From Celoporthe dispersa (Eukaryota; Ascomycota; Sordariomycetes; Diaporthales; Cryphonectriaceae), in assembly GCA_016584495.1 (NCBI GenBank), contig WAID01000006.1, positions 744,001 to 808,000 on the forward strand: a stretch of DNA of 64,000 bases. Direction: 5' to 3'. Shown here one piece after another: positions 10,295 through 21,838 of the stretch (position 1 is its first letter; each line of letters starts with the position of its first letter). Under the pieces are notes generated by a model. The model was not told the origin of the DNA, ran no database searches, and saw nothing but the letters and a program-made list of their open reading frames with translations. The position numbers and the translations under genes are program-made.

Positions 10295-11795
10295 CTATGC
10301 CTCCTTCAGGTCAGCCATCAGAGCCTCCATCTCATCCACAGTCCCAACAGGCCCCCAGTCCTCTCTGGCCTTCTCCGCCCTACCAGCCCCGACCAGGAAC
10401 GCCTGCGGAATCCCGTGCGTCTCCAGGTCACCCCCCATCATCCTCGCCACACCTCGGCCCGCCAGCGCACACCGCGGCATCCCGTGTCCCGTGAACCCAG
10501 ACGCGATGAACAGGCCCTCCCCTCCGCCCAGGCTCTCCGGCACAGGACCCACCCAGGGGCTCTGGTCGCGCGAGTATGCCATGATCCCAGTCCACTCCAT
10601 CGCAGCCTTCAGCCCTTTCCTCTCCTCCTCGTCCTCGTCCTCCTCCCTCTCTACGGTCAAGGTTCAGCACAGGCTCCAGCTCCGTGCGCAGCCAGGCAGC
10701 CACCCTGTCCTCCACCACATCATCCCGCCACTCGCCCACCGCCATGCCTCTGGCCAGGTGCCTGCCCCCTCCCAGGATCAGCTCCCCGCCCGGGAGCGGC
10801 CTCTGCACGAGGTACTCATCGCGCGTCGCCGCGCTGTCGTCCTCGTCCTTGAGCCTCCCAAAGAAGACGTACGAGTAGTCCAGTGCCACCCTCGGCTCGG
10901 TGGGCGGCAGCAGCGCGCCGATCTGGCCGCGCACGGGCACGATCAGGTCCGAGAAGGCAGGGAGCAGGCGGGATGTGTAGCCGTTGGTGGCCAGGAGCAC
11001 CTTGTGCGCCGTGATGGGTCCCCGGGGCGTCTGCACCGTCCACCTCCCGCTGCCGTCTGTCGCCCTCGCCAGCCCCGTGACGGGCGTGCTGGTCTGCAGG
11101 TTGAACTCGCCGGGCGCGTGCGAGGCCAGCAGCGTCTCCAGCACCCAGCACACCAGCTTGTACGGCCACATGCTCGCCGCATACCGCTGCACGATGGCGC
11201 CCTTGACGTCGGGCTGGTTGAGGCGCAGGCTCTCCAGGGTCAGGCCCTCGGCCCAGCCCAGCGGCCCCTTGTCGCCGCCGCCCACCACCCCGTCCGGCCC
11301 GACAGCGACAATCTTGTCGGCAAACGCAGGCACCTTCTCCCACAGCCTGGGGACCGCATCCCGCGCCGCCTCGTACACGTCCTCGCTCAGCATGGCGTGC
11401 ACCCCAGACAGGCCCCGCCACCCGCACTGGATCCCCTCGCGCGCGACGAGGTCCCGCAGGAAGAAGTACGTCTCCAGCTCGAACCTCGCGACCTCGGCCG
11501 AGGTGCCGTACAGGAAGGGCTGGCAGTGCCCGCCGTTGCGCCCCGTGGCGCCCCAGCAGGCCTCGCGGGCCTCGAGCATGACAAGACTGGACCGGGGCGA
11601 CGCCTCCTTGAGGAAGCGGGCCGCGAAGGAGCCGGTCATGCCGGTGCCGATGATGATGGTGTCGGCGGTGGTGGGGAGGTCGGCGGTGGTGCGGTGGTTG
11701 AGGAGGGCGGGCGAGGGGTCCTTGTGCCAGTAGGAGCGGGTCGAGTTGGGCACGGGGAGGCCCGACTGGCCTTCTCTGACCTCGCGGAGGACCAT
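10295..11795 (-). CDS. FAD-dependent oxidoreductase (DAO family), one-base frame disruption
   Basis: A D-amino-acid-oxidase-type FAD oxidoreductase of roughly 500 residues; fungal members oxidise the C-N bond of amines or amino acids, but the substrate is not readable here. The Rossmann FAD motif is IIIGTGMTGSFAARFLKEA about 50 residues from the start, followed by GATGRNGGHCQPF, a block conserved in this subgroup. C-terminal blocks include GGGRHLARGMAVGEW and FIASGFTGHGMPRCALAGRG, the latter completing the FAD site. The start at 11795 (MVLREVREG) is the first proper ATG. The frame holds to about residue 378 (LEPVLN); then one extra base between about 10650 and 10670 moves the remaining 120 residues into the next frame, which ends at 10295 with LMADLKEA. 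Without correction the last quarter, including the FAD-binding C-terminus, is lost. Confidence 0.85.
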
Positions 11796-13109
11796 CTTGG
11801 GCGGGTTTAGCAGCTTCAAGGTATGAGGAGGAGACCGTGTGTTTGTGTCTGTATGTGTGTTGAAAGATGACCCGGTAAATAAGAAGAGGGTGAGAAGATG
11901 GCGCACTCGAATGATAATGGATCAGCCCGACTCCGGGTCCGGAGGTAGAGCGGGGAAGCCACCGGCACCTTTATCTTAAAGAGTATCCACGTGGTAATGA
12001 TTTAACAGTTATCTCAACCTCGGCTGGAAGATCCCGTTTTGGGGCTCGAGATCATTCATTCCGATTTTGGATAAACGGATCTTGTCTTGCCAAAAAGTGC
12101 AATATCTGGCCTAGACTTTCTTGTTTGTCTCTCGAGGTGATCGTGTCTGGGGTGCTCGTCTTGCACTGCGGGTCTTCTCGCTGTCCACTCATAATTAGCT
12201 GACAACTATGAGATCAAATAGTAATTAGATAAAATAGACAGTGAACAAAGGACTTGGTTCCGAGTCCCAAGGCCCTCACGGGCTCCCTTGTCAAACGCTT
12301 CTTTATCTGTCCACTTTGACGGTAGTTACAGTTTCACTGCTGCGGTAATTACTGTAGTGATCAATTATTCTTGACCTGACAGTCTCAAGGCTGCTTGTTT
12401 TGGTCTAATTACTTCTTGGTCGCTCAAGACCCGTTTCGCAGTTAATACCATGTAATTAAGGACTTACCAGCGCGTGGTCCTCGCCCGTGGTCAAATCAAG
12501 TTCAGTTGAGCGCTTCTTTTAGCAGATAGCCCCTCTAGAGTAAGTACTGCTTTACCTTTATTACCACTTTTGTGGACTTGCGGTCCAGTCACCATCAGCG
12601 CAGATCTGGGAGAGGGCATGCCGCTTTCATACTTGATGTCCTGAACAGCAGCAATTAACGTAGACTTTTGCCATCGTGAGCGGTGTTGCTCCTGGCTGCT
12701 CTCGCCAGGTTGAAGATCGGAGTTCAAAATGAACTGTTGATCCTACTTCTGTTCACGTGAGGCACAATTATGCTCTGCAAGCGGTTGATTACTACTTACG
12801 ATTATTACCATCCGATGTCGCCAGCCAAGTCTCCCCAGAGCAACTAATCTACAACTCTGTAGACCAGACTGCTCTTCAGAAGGGCAATATTAACGAGCCA
12901 TAACTCAAGTATTAGCAAAGTAGTATTGTGTGTCAAATAACACACGAGAGGATGACTTAGCTGAGCCTCATGACATCTCGCACCGTAAAGGTATCCTCCT
13001 GTCGAACGTATTTTCTTTTGTCTTTTTTTGGTCGTCAATACCAAGCCTCAAGTATTATTTCATGTCAAGGGAGAGAGAGAGTGTGTGTGTGGATGAGAAC
13101 GGCAAGCCA

Positions 13110-13207
<98 letters not shown>

Positions 13208-13271
13208 CTACCCACCAACTCACCCGTAGCAGCAGGAGTGCAGTCAACGAGTGAGCTTACTTCCAGGACGG
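11796..13271. other. Intergenic region
   Basis: No gene is supported. About 11990-12900 is richer in A+T and in TAATTA-type words than neighbouring DNA. It ends with the long CT microsatellite listed separately. Confidence 0.45.
13114..13205. repeat. (TC)46 dinucleotide microsatellite
   Basis: About 92 bases of pure TC repeat, the longest simple repeat in the window. Read on the minus strand it is (GA)46. Open frames across it (poly Leu/Ser or poly Arg/Glu) are artefacts. It lies just downstream of the small gene at 13272-13508. Confidence 0.97.
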
Positions 13272-13508
13272 TCAGCCATTGCGAAACTGAACACCAGAGT
13301 TCGCGTTGCCATACGTGTCCCGGCGGAACTTGCAGGCGGAGCACAGGCCCGGGACCTGCTTGATACCCTGCGGGTTCTCGTCCCAGCAGCACAGCCTGGC
13401 CGAGGGCTGGTCTCTGGCGTGGGTGTGTCCGATGGCGCACTGGGCACCTGGTCGGACCATGACCTGGGAGTGGGAGCAGGAGAACTGGACCCAGTGTGTG
13501 CCACACAT
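13272..13508 (-). CDS. Small Cys/His-rich protein, unrecognised
   Basis: An open frame of 78 residues with ATG in good context (CTCAAGATGTG). The protein opens MCGTHWVQFSCSHSQVMV and later shows CAIGHTHARD, RLCCWDEN and LCSACKFRRDTYG. The spaced Cys and His pairs (Cys2, His5, Cys11, His13, Cys22, His25, then CC and CxxC) resemble a small zinc-binding domain, and filamentous fungi have many short proteins opening MCxxxxxxxxC. No signal peptide is present, so it is unlikely to be secreted. The frame ends 66 bases before the TC repeat; a GTAAGC shortly after the stop leaves open a different last exon. Coding status rests on composition and motif only. Confidence 0.45.
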   Translation of the reverse strand: MCGTHWVQFSCSHSQVMVRPGAQCAIGHTHARDQPSARLCCWDENPQGIKQVPGLCSACKFRRDTYGNANSGVQFRNG

Positions 13509-14799
13509 CTTGAGGGCTTGCCTTGGGTGTGAGTTCTGTGTGTCTTGTGGGTGCTTGGGGTCCTTGGGGGGGGAGGGGAGGGGAGGGAAGAGGAACTCCT
13601 AGCTTCTGGAGTAGGGATTGGATGTTTGACTGTTGATTGTTTCCACTGTATGTCGTAGGTTGAGGACGAAGAGGGCTTCAGTGGGAAGGGGTCAACAGCC
13701 CAGCAGGTTGGTGAAGCTCTCGCGAGGGATGAGAGGTGGTGACCTCGCAACCCTTGGGCTAGGTTATGGGTTCTTGGTGATGTAGGATGTCCATAGCACC
13801 GCAGCAGGGCCAGGAACGACAATAATCTTTCATACAGTATGGTGTGCACCTGGGAAGCATAGATGTAGACAGATACGTTTCACAGCTTTCACACCCTCCA
13901 CAGGTAAACACGCACATTATTCCTCTACACAAGAGAAATGTATGTACTTAAGAACAGGATTTCCCCATTGTTACAACCACTTTACTCTTCAGTAGCCATG
14001 GAATAACAACCATGGGGCTGTGTTTGAACAGTGCCTTTGTGCTCTTAGAGTTGCGCTGTAAAAGGACCATGGCCGGCTTCACCCTGTAAACTTGTGCAAT
14101 GGGGCTTTGTCTGGTTTCTCAGTCAAGGGGTGTGATAATTCTTCCAGCACAGAAAAGTAAACTACTGTGGTCTGTGACTTGTGCTTTCGGAGGGACCTGA
14201 AGTCTCTTTTTATAAGCCTTTACTGCAGGGTGGGTGGGGCTTTTTGGCAAACATGCATTTGGGCATGGCAGAAGCCACAAAGCCTCATGGATCCTGTAGT
14301 CCTAGCTCAGTGTTCTGTATATTGTAGGATAGCGTTTTGGCCCAGACAGATTATAGACATCTATTTCAAGCAAGCTTGAATAGGCTAAGAATGGGCTGTT
14401 TAATGTGGGTGGCTATCGGGTTGGTATTGCAAGGTGGTGTGCAATTTGGCATGGCCCAAGGAGGACAACACAAGTTCACACCCGCGAGGACCTTGACCTG
14501 TGCTTTGTCTGCTCCATGGCTCTCCAACAATGATCGTTTCTGTGTCTGGGGAAGCGATACTACTGCTACCCTCACTCTTCTGCGTCTTGAGAGAATGCCA
14601 GTGTAAGATTGCTGCTACGGAAACGGACGAAAGAATCAGAAACACCAGAGTTCCCTAATTACCCGTCATGCCCTCGACCCAACTCCATTCGACACGCTTC
14701 CCAAAAGCAACAAATGTGATTTTATCCCCTTCTCAGCAGACCACATAGGAAGAGACACACACAGGCTGTGACATGGGACCACGACCAGAGCCCACACTT
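13509..14799. other. Intergenic region
   Basis: No recognisable gene. Open frames at 14167-14645 lack domains and normal codon bias. The right end should include the MRC1 3' untranslated region. Confidence 0.45.
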
Positions 14800-17700
14800 C
14801 TACTCGAACCTGCCCGCCCCGAACAGCCCACCAACAACCTTGCCCCGGCCCTCGACAGCCTTGAACTTCTTTTCTTCCCGCCGCCTCTCCACCTCGACCA
14901 GCTTGGCGCGGCGGTCTGTCTCCCGCGCGATGTAGCTGATACCGCTCCTCTTGCCCGCGTTCTTCTTGATCTTGCCCTCGTCGCCAAACCCGCTGCCGCT
15001 GCCTGCTGCGGCGGGAGCCGATCCTGAGCTGCCCGTCGAGGTAGTGCTCATGAGCGAGTTCGCCGTCGCCCTCCGCAGCAGCGCAGGGACCCTGAAGCCC
15101 CCGTTAGCTGCTGTAGACGCAGGCGCCGCGAAGGCCATCCTGCCCACGCCGGTGCTGCCGGCCGAGAGGTTGGAGGAGCCCTGCCGCTTGAGGCTGATCC
15201 GGTCGACCACCGCGCCTGTGTGCCGGCCGCGGCTGCCGGGGTTGGAGTTCTCCTTGTTGGACGATGAGCCCTCGTCGCCGGAGTCATCGGCGGGCCCGTC
15301 GCTATCGGAGCCAAAGTCTGTGGCGGTGATGACAGTATTGCTGCTGGGCTCGTCGAGGAGGTTGGATAGTGTCTCGCGGACCTCGCCGAGACTCGCCGGC
15401 TTGCGGCTGGTCTTGGTCCTTCGCTCGGCCGCTGGTCGCCGCTGAGCCCCGGCAGCAGCTTCGGTGGGCTGACTATCCGGCACCGTCTGCTGCTCCTGGG
15501 AGAGGGCGCCCGTCGTGGAGTTCGAAGGCTGGGTCTCGTTGCTGGCAGCCCCCGGCCGGACCTCAAAGAGAAAGTCCATCTCCTCGTCACTCCCAATGTC
15601 CTCGATTGTGCGCATGAAGGCCTGGTTGCGCGGGTTCTCTGCGACCTTGGAGATGCGCTCGTCCGTGAACAGGGCCTTCTGCATCTTGGCGAATTGGCGC
15701 CGCTTCATGCGGCGGCGGGCCTCGCCTCCGTCGTCAGAGTCTGAGAGGTCATAGTCTGCACCGCGCTTGCGGCGCAGCATTCCCCCTGGTGATATCATGG
15801 AACAGCTTGTCGGTCTGCTTGGCGTCCTCGGCTCGTTCGCGTTCGCTGGTTAGGTGGGGTTGTTAGCAGCTGGACACCGTGAGAGGTAGAATATGTGTGG
15901 CTTACGCATGGAGGGCGGCGATCTTGAGCTCGTCGAGCTCGTTGCCCTGCGTCTGATCATCAATCATCTCATGGACGGAGCCAAGGTCATCGTCGTCGCT
16001 GTCCTCGCCGTCGATGCCGCCGAGACCAGCATACTCGTCCTCAGATTCTTCGGCCTGCTCCTGGACCATCTCCTTGGCCTTGCTCTTCTTTCTGTCGAAT
16101 TCGTCGCGCTGCTTCTGTTTCTTCTCTCGGGCTGCGGCATCCTTCATGACATTGAAGGCTGTAGGCCTCAGGGCAGCACCGTAGCCGTCTTCGTCATCTT
16201 CCGAGTCTGAGGCAATGACGGCCTTCCTTCTCCTCAGACGCCCTCGCTTCTGCAGCAACGGGGATTCATGTGACATGTATTCGATCGGGCTTGTGTCGTT
16301 GGCCACGGTGCTAATAGTGGACACGGGCTGCTCGACAAATCTCTCCTTCAGGGGGGTCCAGTCCTGGAAGCCACCATCTTGAGTGGGGATGATCAGCTGA
16401 GAAGGCTGACTACCAAGATCATCCCTCAGCAGGCTGTCAAGGCCGTGAATCTGGGACTGCGTGAAGTCAAGCTGGATCTGAGACTCCTTCTCGCTGCCCT
16501 GCGTCTCTCTCTGCGTGGCAGGGACGTCCTGGCTGTCTAGTATCATGGCGTCCGAGGACGCACTGATGTTCTGCGAGAACTGTGAGTGGGGAAAGTTATC
16601 GAATGTAGGCATGGGCTGTGACGGTGAGACCATAGGACCCGCTTGACTGTCGTCCATTGTCCCGGCAAATATCTGGGTGAGGCCTAGTCCGGCAGGTTCA
16701 CCAGTATCGACTGGAAGTCCGGGGATAAAGGTCTTGGCAGCAGATCGCAGGACGGAGGTCGGGACTTCAGGCGAGGTGTGTGTGTTGGGTCCAGGTGTAA
16801 AGTGGACGGTCTGGGCAGGAGTCGGTCTGGGCGTGAAGTTGATGGCGTGTGATTTCGATGGCTTAGGGGTCGCCTTGATCTCGAGATCCTCATCGTCAGA
16901 GACGACAGCGAGAGGTATCTTGGGGCGGCGGGCTTGCGCAAAGGCTGGTGCATCGTCCATCCCATCCTCATCCTCGGCACCCCAGCGGTGCTTCTCTTCC
17001 TCCCTCGTCAGGGTCGACCCATGACTGCTCGCTCTCGGAGGCCGAGCCCTCACTTCCTGCATCCTCGTCTGCAGCATTATCGACCAGATTCTGCACGGCA
17101 GAAGGCTTCTTTGGTGTGTTTTCAGCATCGGTGTCCGCAGCCCGCTCTTCTTGTTCACTATCATCGCCGTCAACAATCATGCCCTCGGCATTGTCTTCCC
17201 TCTTCGGAGCCAGATAGCTCAACATCGACCTCGTCCCTGTCCTCATCGCCTGCTTCCGAAGCCTCTGCTTCGTAGTCGTCGTCATCGCTTCCACTGTCGT
17301 CCCAGGCCAAGGGATCCTCGCCCTTGGCCTTCTTCTCCTTCTTCGCCTCCTCTCTCTCGCGATGCATGATCTCCTCGGCCTCTCGTCTCGCGCGCGCCAC
17401 CATGTCCTCAACCTGCTCGCGGTCACGCTCGCGCTCCTCCTCGGTCTGGATGTGGATGCCCTTCGCCCTGAGCACCTCCAGCCGCCTCTCACGCTCGAGT
17501 TTCGCCTGCTCTCGGGCGCGTTGCTGGAGGTGCGCCTGAAGCTCGCCGGGTGTCATTGCAGATTTGTCGGTCTTCTTGTGCGCCTTACGCTCAGGAGAGT
17601 CGAGGTGAGCAAGCTGTCGCAGGAGGCGAAGGGAGCTAGATTCCCTTGCTTTGCCTGTGGGAACACGGTCGAATACGGCGTCGAGTTTGCTCTTCTTTTT

Positions 17701-19226
17701 GTTGATGACCATGAGCTCATCTTCATTGTCAGAGCCCAGAGAAACCTGGTTAGCCTGGATGGAAGAAATCTTGACCCTAAATTGTCGCTTGGGTGCAGCA
17801 GGCTTGGGAGGGGCCTGGGCTTGAAGGCCTGGAGAGGTGCCTTGGGCTTTGCATGGGTCGAGGGGTTTGCGGGCAAAGGCTTTTATGTCCATGATGTCGA
17901 CCAAATCTGCATCATCGTCATCGCCATCTTCCTCCAGCCTCTGATTGGAGACTACAGCCTGTGTCTGTGCCGACTCGAGGTCCTTACCCAGCACATCCTC
18001 CACCCTCGCAGGAGGTGAGCTGGGAGGGGTCCCAGCATCCTGCATCTCAGCATCCGTGCTCTTTGTGGATGTAGGTGTCTGCGGGCGGCTCGAGCTCTCC
18101 TTCACCGGCACGTTTCCGCCGGGATGGAAGTTGAACCTCTCGAACAGCGACGACTTGGCGATCTTCTTCTTGGTCTTGGCCTCGTGAGCGAGCTGCATCG
18201 CGCGCTGCATGCGCTGCGTCTCGCGGTTCATCTCCTCGATGGCCTTCTTGCTGGCCTTGCGCGAGGGACGAGACTGCTGGCACTGGGTGAGCCTGCGACC
18301 GCCCTCGTCGTCGGTGATATCGGAGACGTCATCATTGTTGTCGTCGCCCAGCTCTTCCAGCGCTGCTGCGGCGCGGGTTTTCCTTCTTGCGGGCCTCCTC
18401 GGCCTCGCGGGCGAGACGCTCCTTTCGCTTCCTCTCTACGAGCGCTTTGAAGCGGTCGCTCTTGATGGGTGGTAGGTCCGAGTCGCTCCCAGAGCCCTCG
18501 GCAGGGCTCTCCTGGGCAGACGGAGGAGGCTTGGAGGGGGTGATGAAGAGACCCGGTGATGTCTCCCCCCGCGGTGTTGTGTCGCTGACTTCAGGAGTCC
18601 CGCTCTGTCGGCTCCTAGGCTTCAGCTGTCTCGACCGAACGGGCATGTCCTCATCTCCGTCATCATCATCTGTCATCTCAACATCCCGGGTCTCCTCCAA
18701 TGCCGGTTGTTCTGGATTCAGAGTCCTTGATGGAGGCTTTCTCTCGTGGCCGACGAGGCCCCCCTGAGACCGCGCCGCAAGCTGTCCTCGAGGCTGCACG
18801 ACGTCGTCCTCGTCCGCGTCGCTGTTCTCCGCATCTCCCTTGGCTCCCGCCCTCTTGTTACTCGCGAGGTGGTCTTGGGCGTTCACGTCCTCGCCTACCA
18901 ATTTCCCCACGCGTTGCCCCGCGTCTTTTGCACCATCCAAGGCCCCTCCCTGCATCCGAGCCGCGAGCCGTCCTCTAGGACGTACAATAGCCTCCCTCAT
19001 CGTCGTCGTCGTCACTGTCGGACACGTCGTCGCCCCTCTTTAGGGAAAGGGAGGTAAGTCGAGGCAACCGTGCCTTTCTTGCTGGGGATTTGAACGAAGC
19101 CTCTTCCGAGTCGCTGTCGACAGTTGCCAGCAACTTTCTTAATCTCGACTGTGGCGACAACTCAAAGCGGTCGGGGGACGTTGCGCTTCGGGTCGGGGAG
19201 GAAGTGGAAGGCTGAGGTGAAGCCAT
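14800..19226 (-). CDS. MRC1: MRC1, mediator of the replication checkpoint (claspin-like), five one-base frame disruptions
   Basis: Mrc1/claspin travels with the replication fork, couples polymerase epsilon to the helicase and activates the S-phase checkpoint kinase. N-terminal MASPQPSTSSPTRSATSP and RLRKLLATVDSDSEE precede repeated Arg-rich motifs VRPRGRLAARMQ and VQPRGQLAARSQ, acidic Ser/Asp stretches, KKKIAKSSLFERFNFHP, a long Glu/Arg coiled coil, SWVDPDE then KHRWGAEDEDGMDD, several SQ/TQ checkpoint sites, and the tail LRRKRGADYDLSDSDD to GLFGAGRFE. A 60-base intron (15905-15846, GTAAGC...CCAG with GCTAAC branch site) is clear. Five places need one base removed: C runs at 18994-18996, 18375-18377, 17198-17200, 17002-17004 and 15782-15786 (G runs on the coding strand). 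Corrected, the protein is 1453 residues and the arithmetic closes exactly. Between shifts there are no stops, so sequence error is more likely than decay. Confidence 0.87.
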
Positions 19227-20267
19227 GGTATTATCGTGGGAGTAAGACGCAGGACTTCAACGATATGTGTGTATGTGTATGGTGTGAATACGACCAGATA
19301 TCATATCAAGAACATGATGTATTAGTTCTGGTCAATTGATTTGTTCTGTTGCTTTTTTAAAAAGAAATGGTACGAATGGCGGCGGCTTGACATGGAGGTG
19401 GAAGTGCAGTGGGGGAAAACGCGGTTGGGGCTCGTTTACGCGACTGTGAGCCCCCACCCCTGCGCGTCTGGCAGGGGTGGGCTGTAAATATCCACTGAAG
19501 TAATACTGTACTACTGCACTGTTCGTGGCACATGCAAAATTGATACCAGGCCAAAGCTGCATGTTCTCGGCGTCAAGCATATTCTGTTCCAAAAAAAAAA
19601 AAAGGTCGACGTGAGTCTTGACTTTTGACTACCTAGGGTTCCAATCTATTCTTGCAGTTCCTTTGTGACTATAGCTGTAGCATCATTTCCCAAAGGGACT
19701 GCTGCCTCCATAGGTGAGGTGACTTGAAGAGGTAAAAGACGAGCCATGTCTAGTATGGCTCATGGCACCCAGAGTGGGCTGGATAGAACCTCAAAGCCCT
19801 AGCAGCAGCCACCTTTTCCCCAACACAAGACTTTCTTTCCTGTCAAAGCCCCCTTCCACTTCTGGCATTACTGCCAGTCATATTGACACATTTAATAATT
19901 CAGATTGCCCCTCCTCCAGGCTTTCCACCTTTGGGTATCGTTCCTGAAAGCAACTTTTGTACCAACCCAGGCCCGTAAGCCGTGTATCCTCGAACGCCGA
20001 GAGAGATCCTAGAAAATCAACCACTTGTCGAAGAGAAAAAGCCTCAGAGCCGTCGTCTCTGCGGCTTGCTCAATTGACAGCCCAACCCGCTCCAGGTCTG
20101 GAGCGCTGAACGTTGTAATCGCTCCCGAGAACGCCGATGCCGCAAACCATGCATAATCGCCCCCCTCCCCCCTTCTCTCCCCCCCTTCTCTTTCTCTTCG
20201 TTGAAAGCCCTCGGAAAAGCTCGCCCCAATCTCGTCTGGTATGGACTGGTGTCGATGGTTGGGTGCT
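19227..20267. other. Intergenic region between MRC1 and HFI1
   Basis: MRC1 promoter side and HFI1 3' side. No gene is supported. An A13 run lies near 19592-19604. Confidence 0.45.
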
Positions 20268-21838
20268 CTAGGCGACTGCCAAGGTGGAGTCCAGTACAGC
20301 ATCTAGAGCATCCAGGGCACTGTCGTCTGCACCGGCCCAAAAGTAGTCCGCGTCGATGTTCATCTCGTCATCGTGCGACACACCGTTTGACATTTGTGGC
20401 TGCTTGCCCTTGTCGGCACCGGCCATCGGCAGGTCGTCGCCGGCGCCACCTCTTGCGGTCTCCTTCTCGTACCCTTCTACGTACGTGTAGTCGTCGAGAT
20501 GTTCCAACTCTCCGTCGCGGTAGTTGTTTTGTAGGCCTCTGATGAGCACCGGGAACTGGGCCATGCCGCAGTCTCCAACTTCAAGCGCCAGAGAGAGATC
20601 GCCCATGTTCAGAGGCCCTCTCTCGCTGGCAAGTTTTGACTCGATGGGCAGCAGGCCGCACTTGTCCCGCAAGATCTCGCCTCTCTGTGCTGCCTCTTCT
20701 TCCTTGGACAGTTGTTTCTTGTATTTAAATGTCTGTATCCAGCTGGAGCCAGTGCCGAAGCCGGCACTACCCGACTCGCCAGGCCCGTTGCTCCGGGTTC
20801 TGCTGAATATCGAGGTCAAGACCTCCTTGATGAAGGATTCGGTTGCCGCTGACACCAGCTGGGCAGAGTCTGGGGCCGCAGATTCCAGACCGGCCTCATA
20901 GCAGTACGGCAGCATACGTGAGTCGACATAGCCAACCTCGGGGAACTCGCCTGATTCGAGCGAGAGTGGATTTAGGTGTCGCTTCCTGATGTCTTGTTCT
21001 CGGTCTGGTGTATCCGTCAGCAGTCATACCCCGCCAGAGGTAGAGAAAGCAGTGCGCCGACATACTCATGTTCAGGCCACTACTCGGCGCGCTTTCCTCG
21101 GCCAGGCGAGGGCGTTTCGTCCCTCGGTGATGCTCGGTGAACAAGTCGGCCATGGAGACATAGGGATCAGCCTGGGTGTGCTAACGTCAGCATATTGGTA
21201 TCAGCGGACGGACAGGGCAACCGTCCAGGCTGGAGATGGCCAGACGTACTTCGTTCTGTTGTAGGTCTTTGATCCGTCTTCGATCGCGACTGGGCAGCTG
21301 CATGACCTCTGCCTTCAACCGCCTCTCCGCGGCATCGCCAGACACGGCCTTGTTCCCTGCGCCCAGGGCCGGCTTGTCGTTGGCACTGACCCAAGGGGCC
21401 AGGCCCGGGTCGGGCATCTCACGGGTGACATTGGCATAGAGCCCGGAGAGGAGCTGGTTGTGTAGGTGTTCGACCTCGCCATTGGGAGACGTGATTATGG
21501 AATCGATCCGGTCCGAGAATTCGGTTTGGTTGAGTCGTCCTGTATGCACTGGTCAGGATGGCCCTAAGCGAGACAAGGTTGGACAATCTGGGGGTGGACC
21601 GACCGATGAAGAACTGGGTCAGTGCTTCCTTATACGTTGCCCATTGTTCAGTGCCGATGTTTGCCTTGAGGGCGGAATATATAGGCTCGAGATCGATCCG
21701 TGCAGGTATTATCTGACTTGTCTTGGCAGGTTTGGCGTTTGCAGAGGGCGTAGATACGGTTATGGTTTTGGATGCAAAGGTGGGAGTCGAGAGGGTGACC
21801 GCTGGTCGCGACAGGTCGGCTGGGTTGATGTCAGGCAT
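20268..21838 (-). CDS. HFI1: Hfi1/Ada1, SAGA coactivator core subunit
   Basis: Hfi1 (Ada1) is a histone-fold subunit that holds the SAGA transcription coactivator together in the nucleus. Four exons on the minus strand are 21838-21604, 21539-21250, 21171-21066 and 21004-20268. Introns of 61-78 bases have GT-AG ends, and the phases close to a 455-residue protein. Diagnostic parts are LEPIYSALKANIGTEQWATY and FFIGRLNQTEFSDRID spanning the first intron, LHNQLLSGLYANVTREMPD, then DIRKRHLNPLSLESGEFPEV, GLLPIESKLASERGPLNMGD near the histone-fold region, and an acidic tail ending DAVLDSTLAVA. The first exon looks frame-shifted if the intron is missed, so I checked it: the GTCGGT...TACAG intron restores the motif with no correction. 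The gene is divergent from GCP3, sharing an 854-base promoter region. Confidence 0.9.

Noticed and set aside
10233..11810. Plus-strand open frame of 525 codons
   Set aside because: It is the GC-rich antisense shadow of the FAD oxidoreductase, whose minus-strand translation has a FAD motif and conserved blocks; the plus-strand product has no domain.
13060..13254. Open frames encoding poly Ser/Leu or Arg/Glu
   Set aside because: Produced entirely by the (TC)46 repeat.
14800..19226. MRC1 region as five or six separate genes, or shifts caused by short introns
   Set aside because: Pieces follow the order of one Mrc1 protein, only the piece at 15845 starts after a valid intron, and at the other breaks the conserved sequence continues without a gap that an intron could fill.
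21419..21603. Apparent frame shift in HFI1 near 21540-21600
   Set aside because: A 64-base GT-AG intron (GTCGGT...TACAG) explains it and restores the conserved FFIGRLNQTEF block, so no correction is needed.
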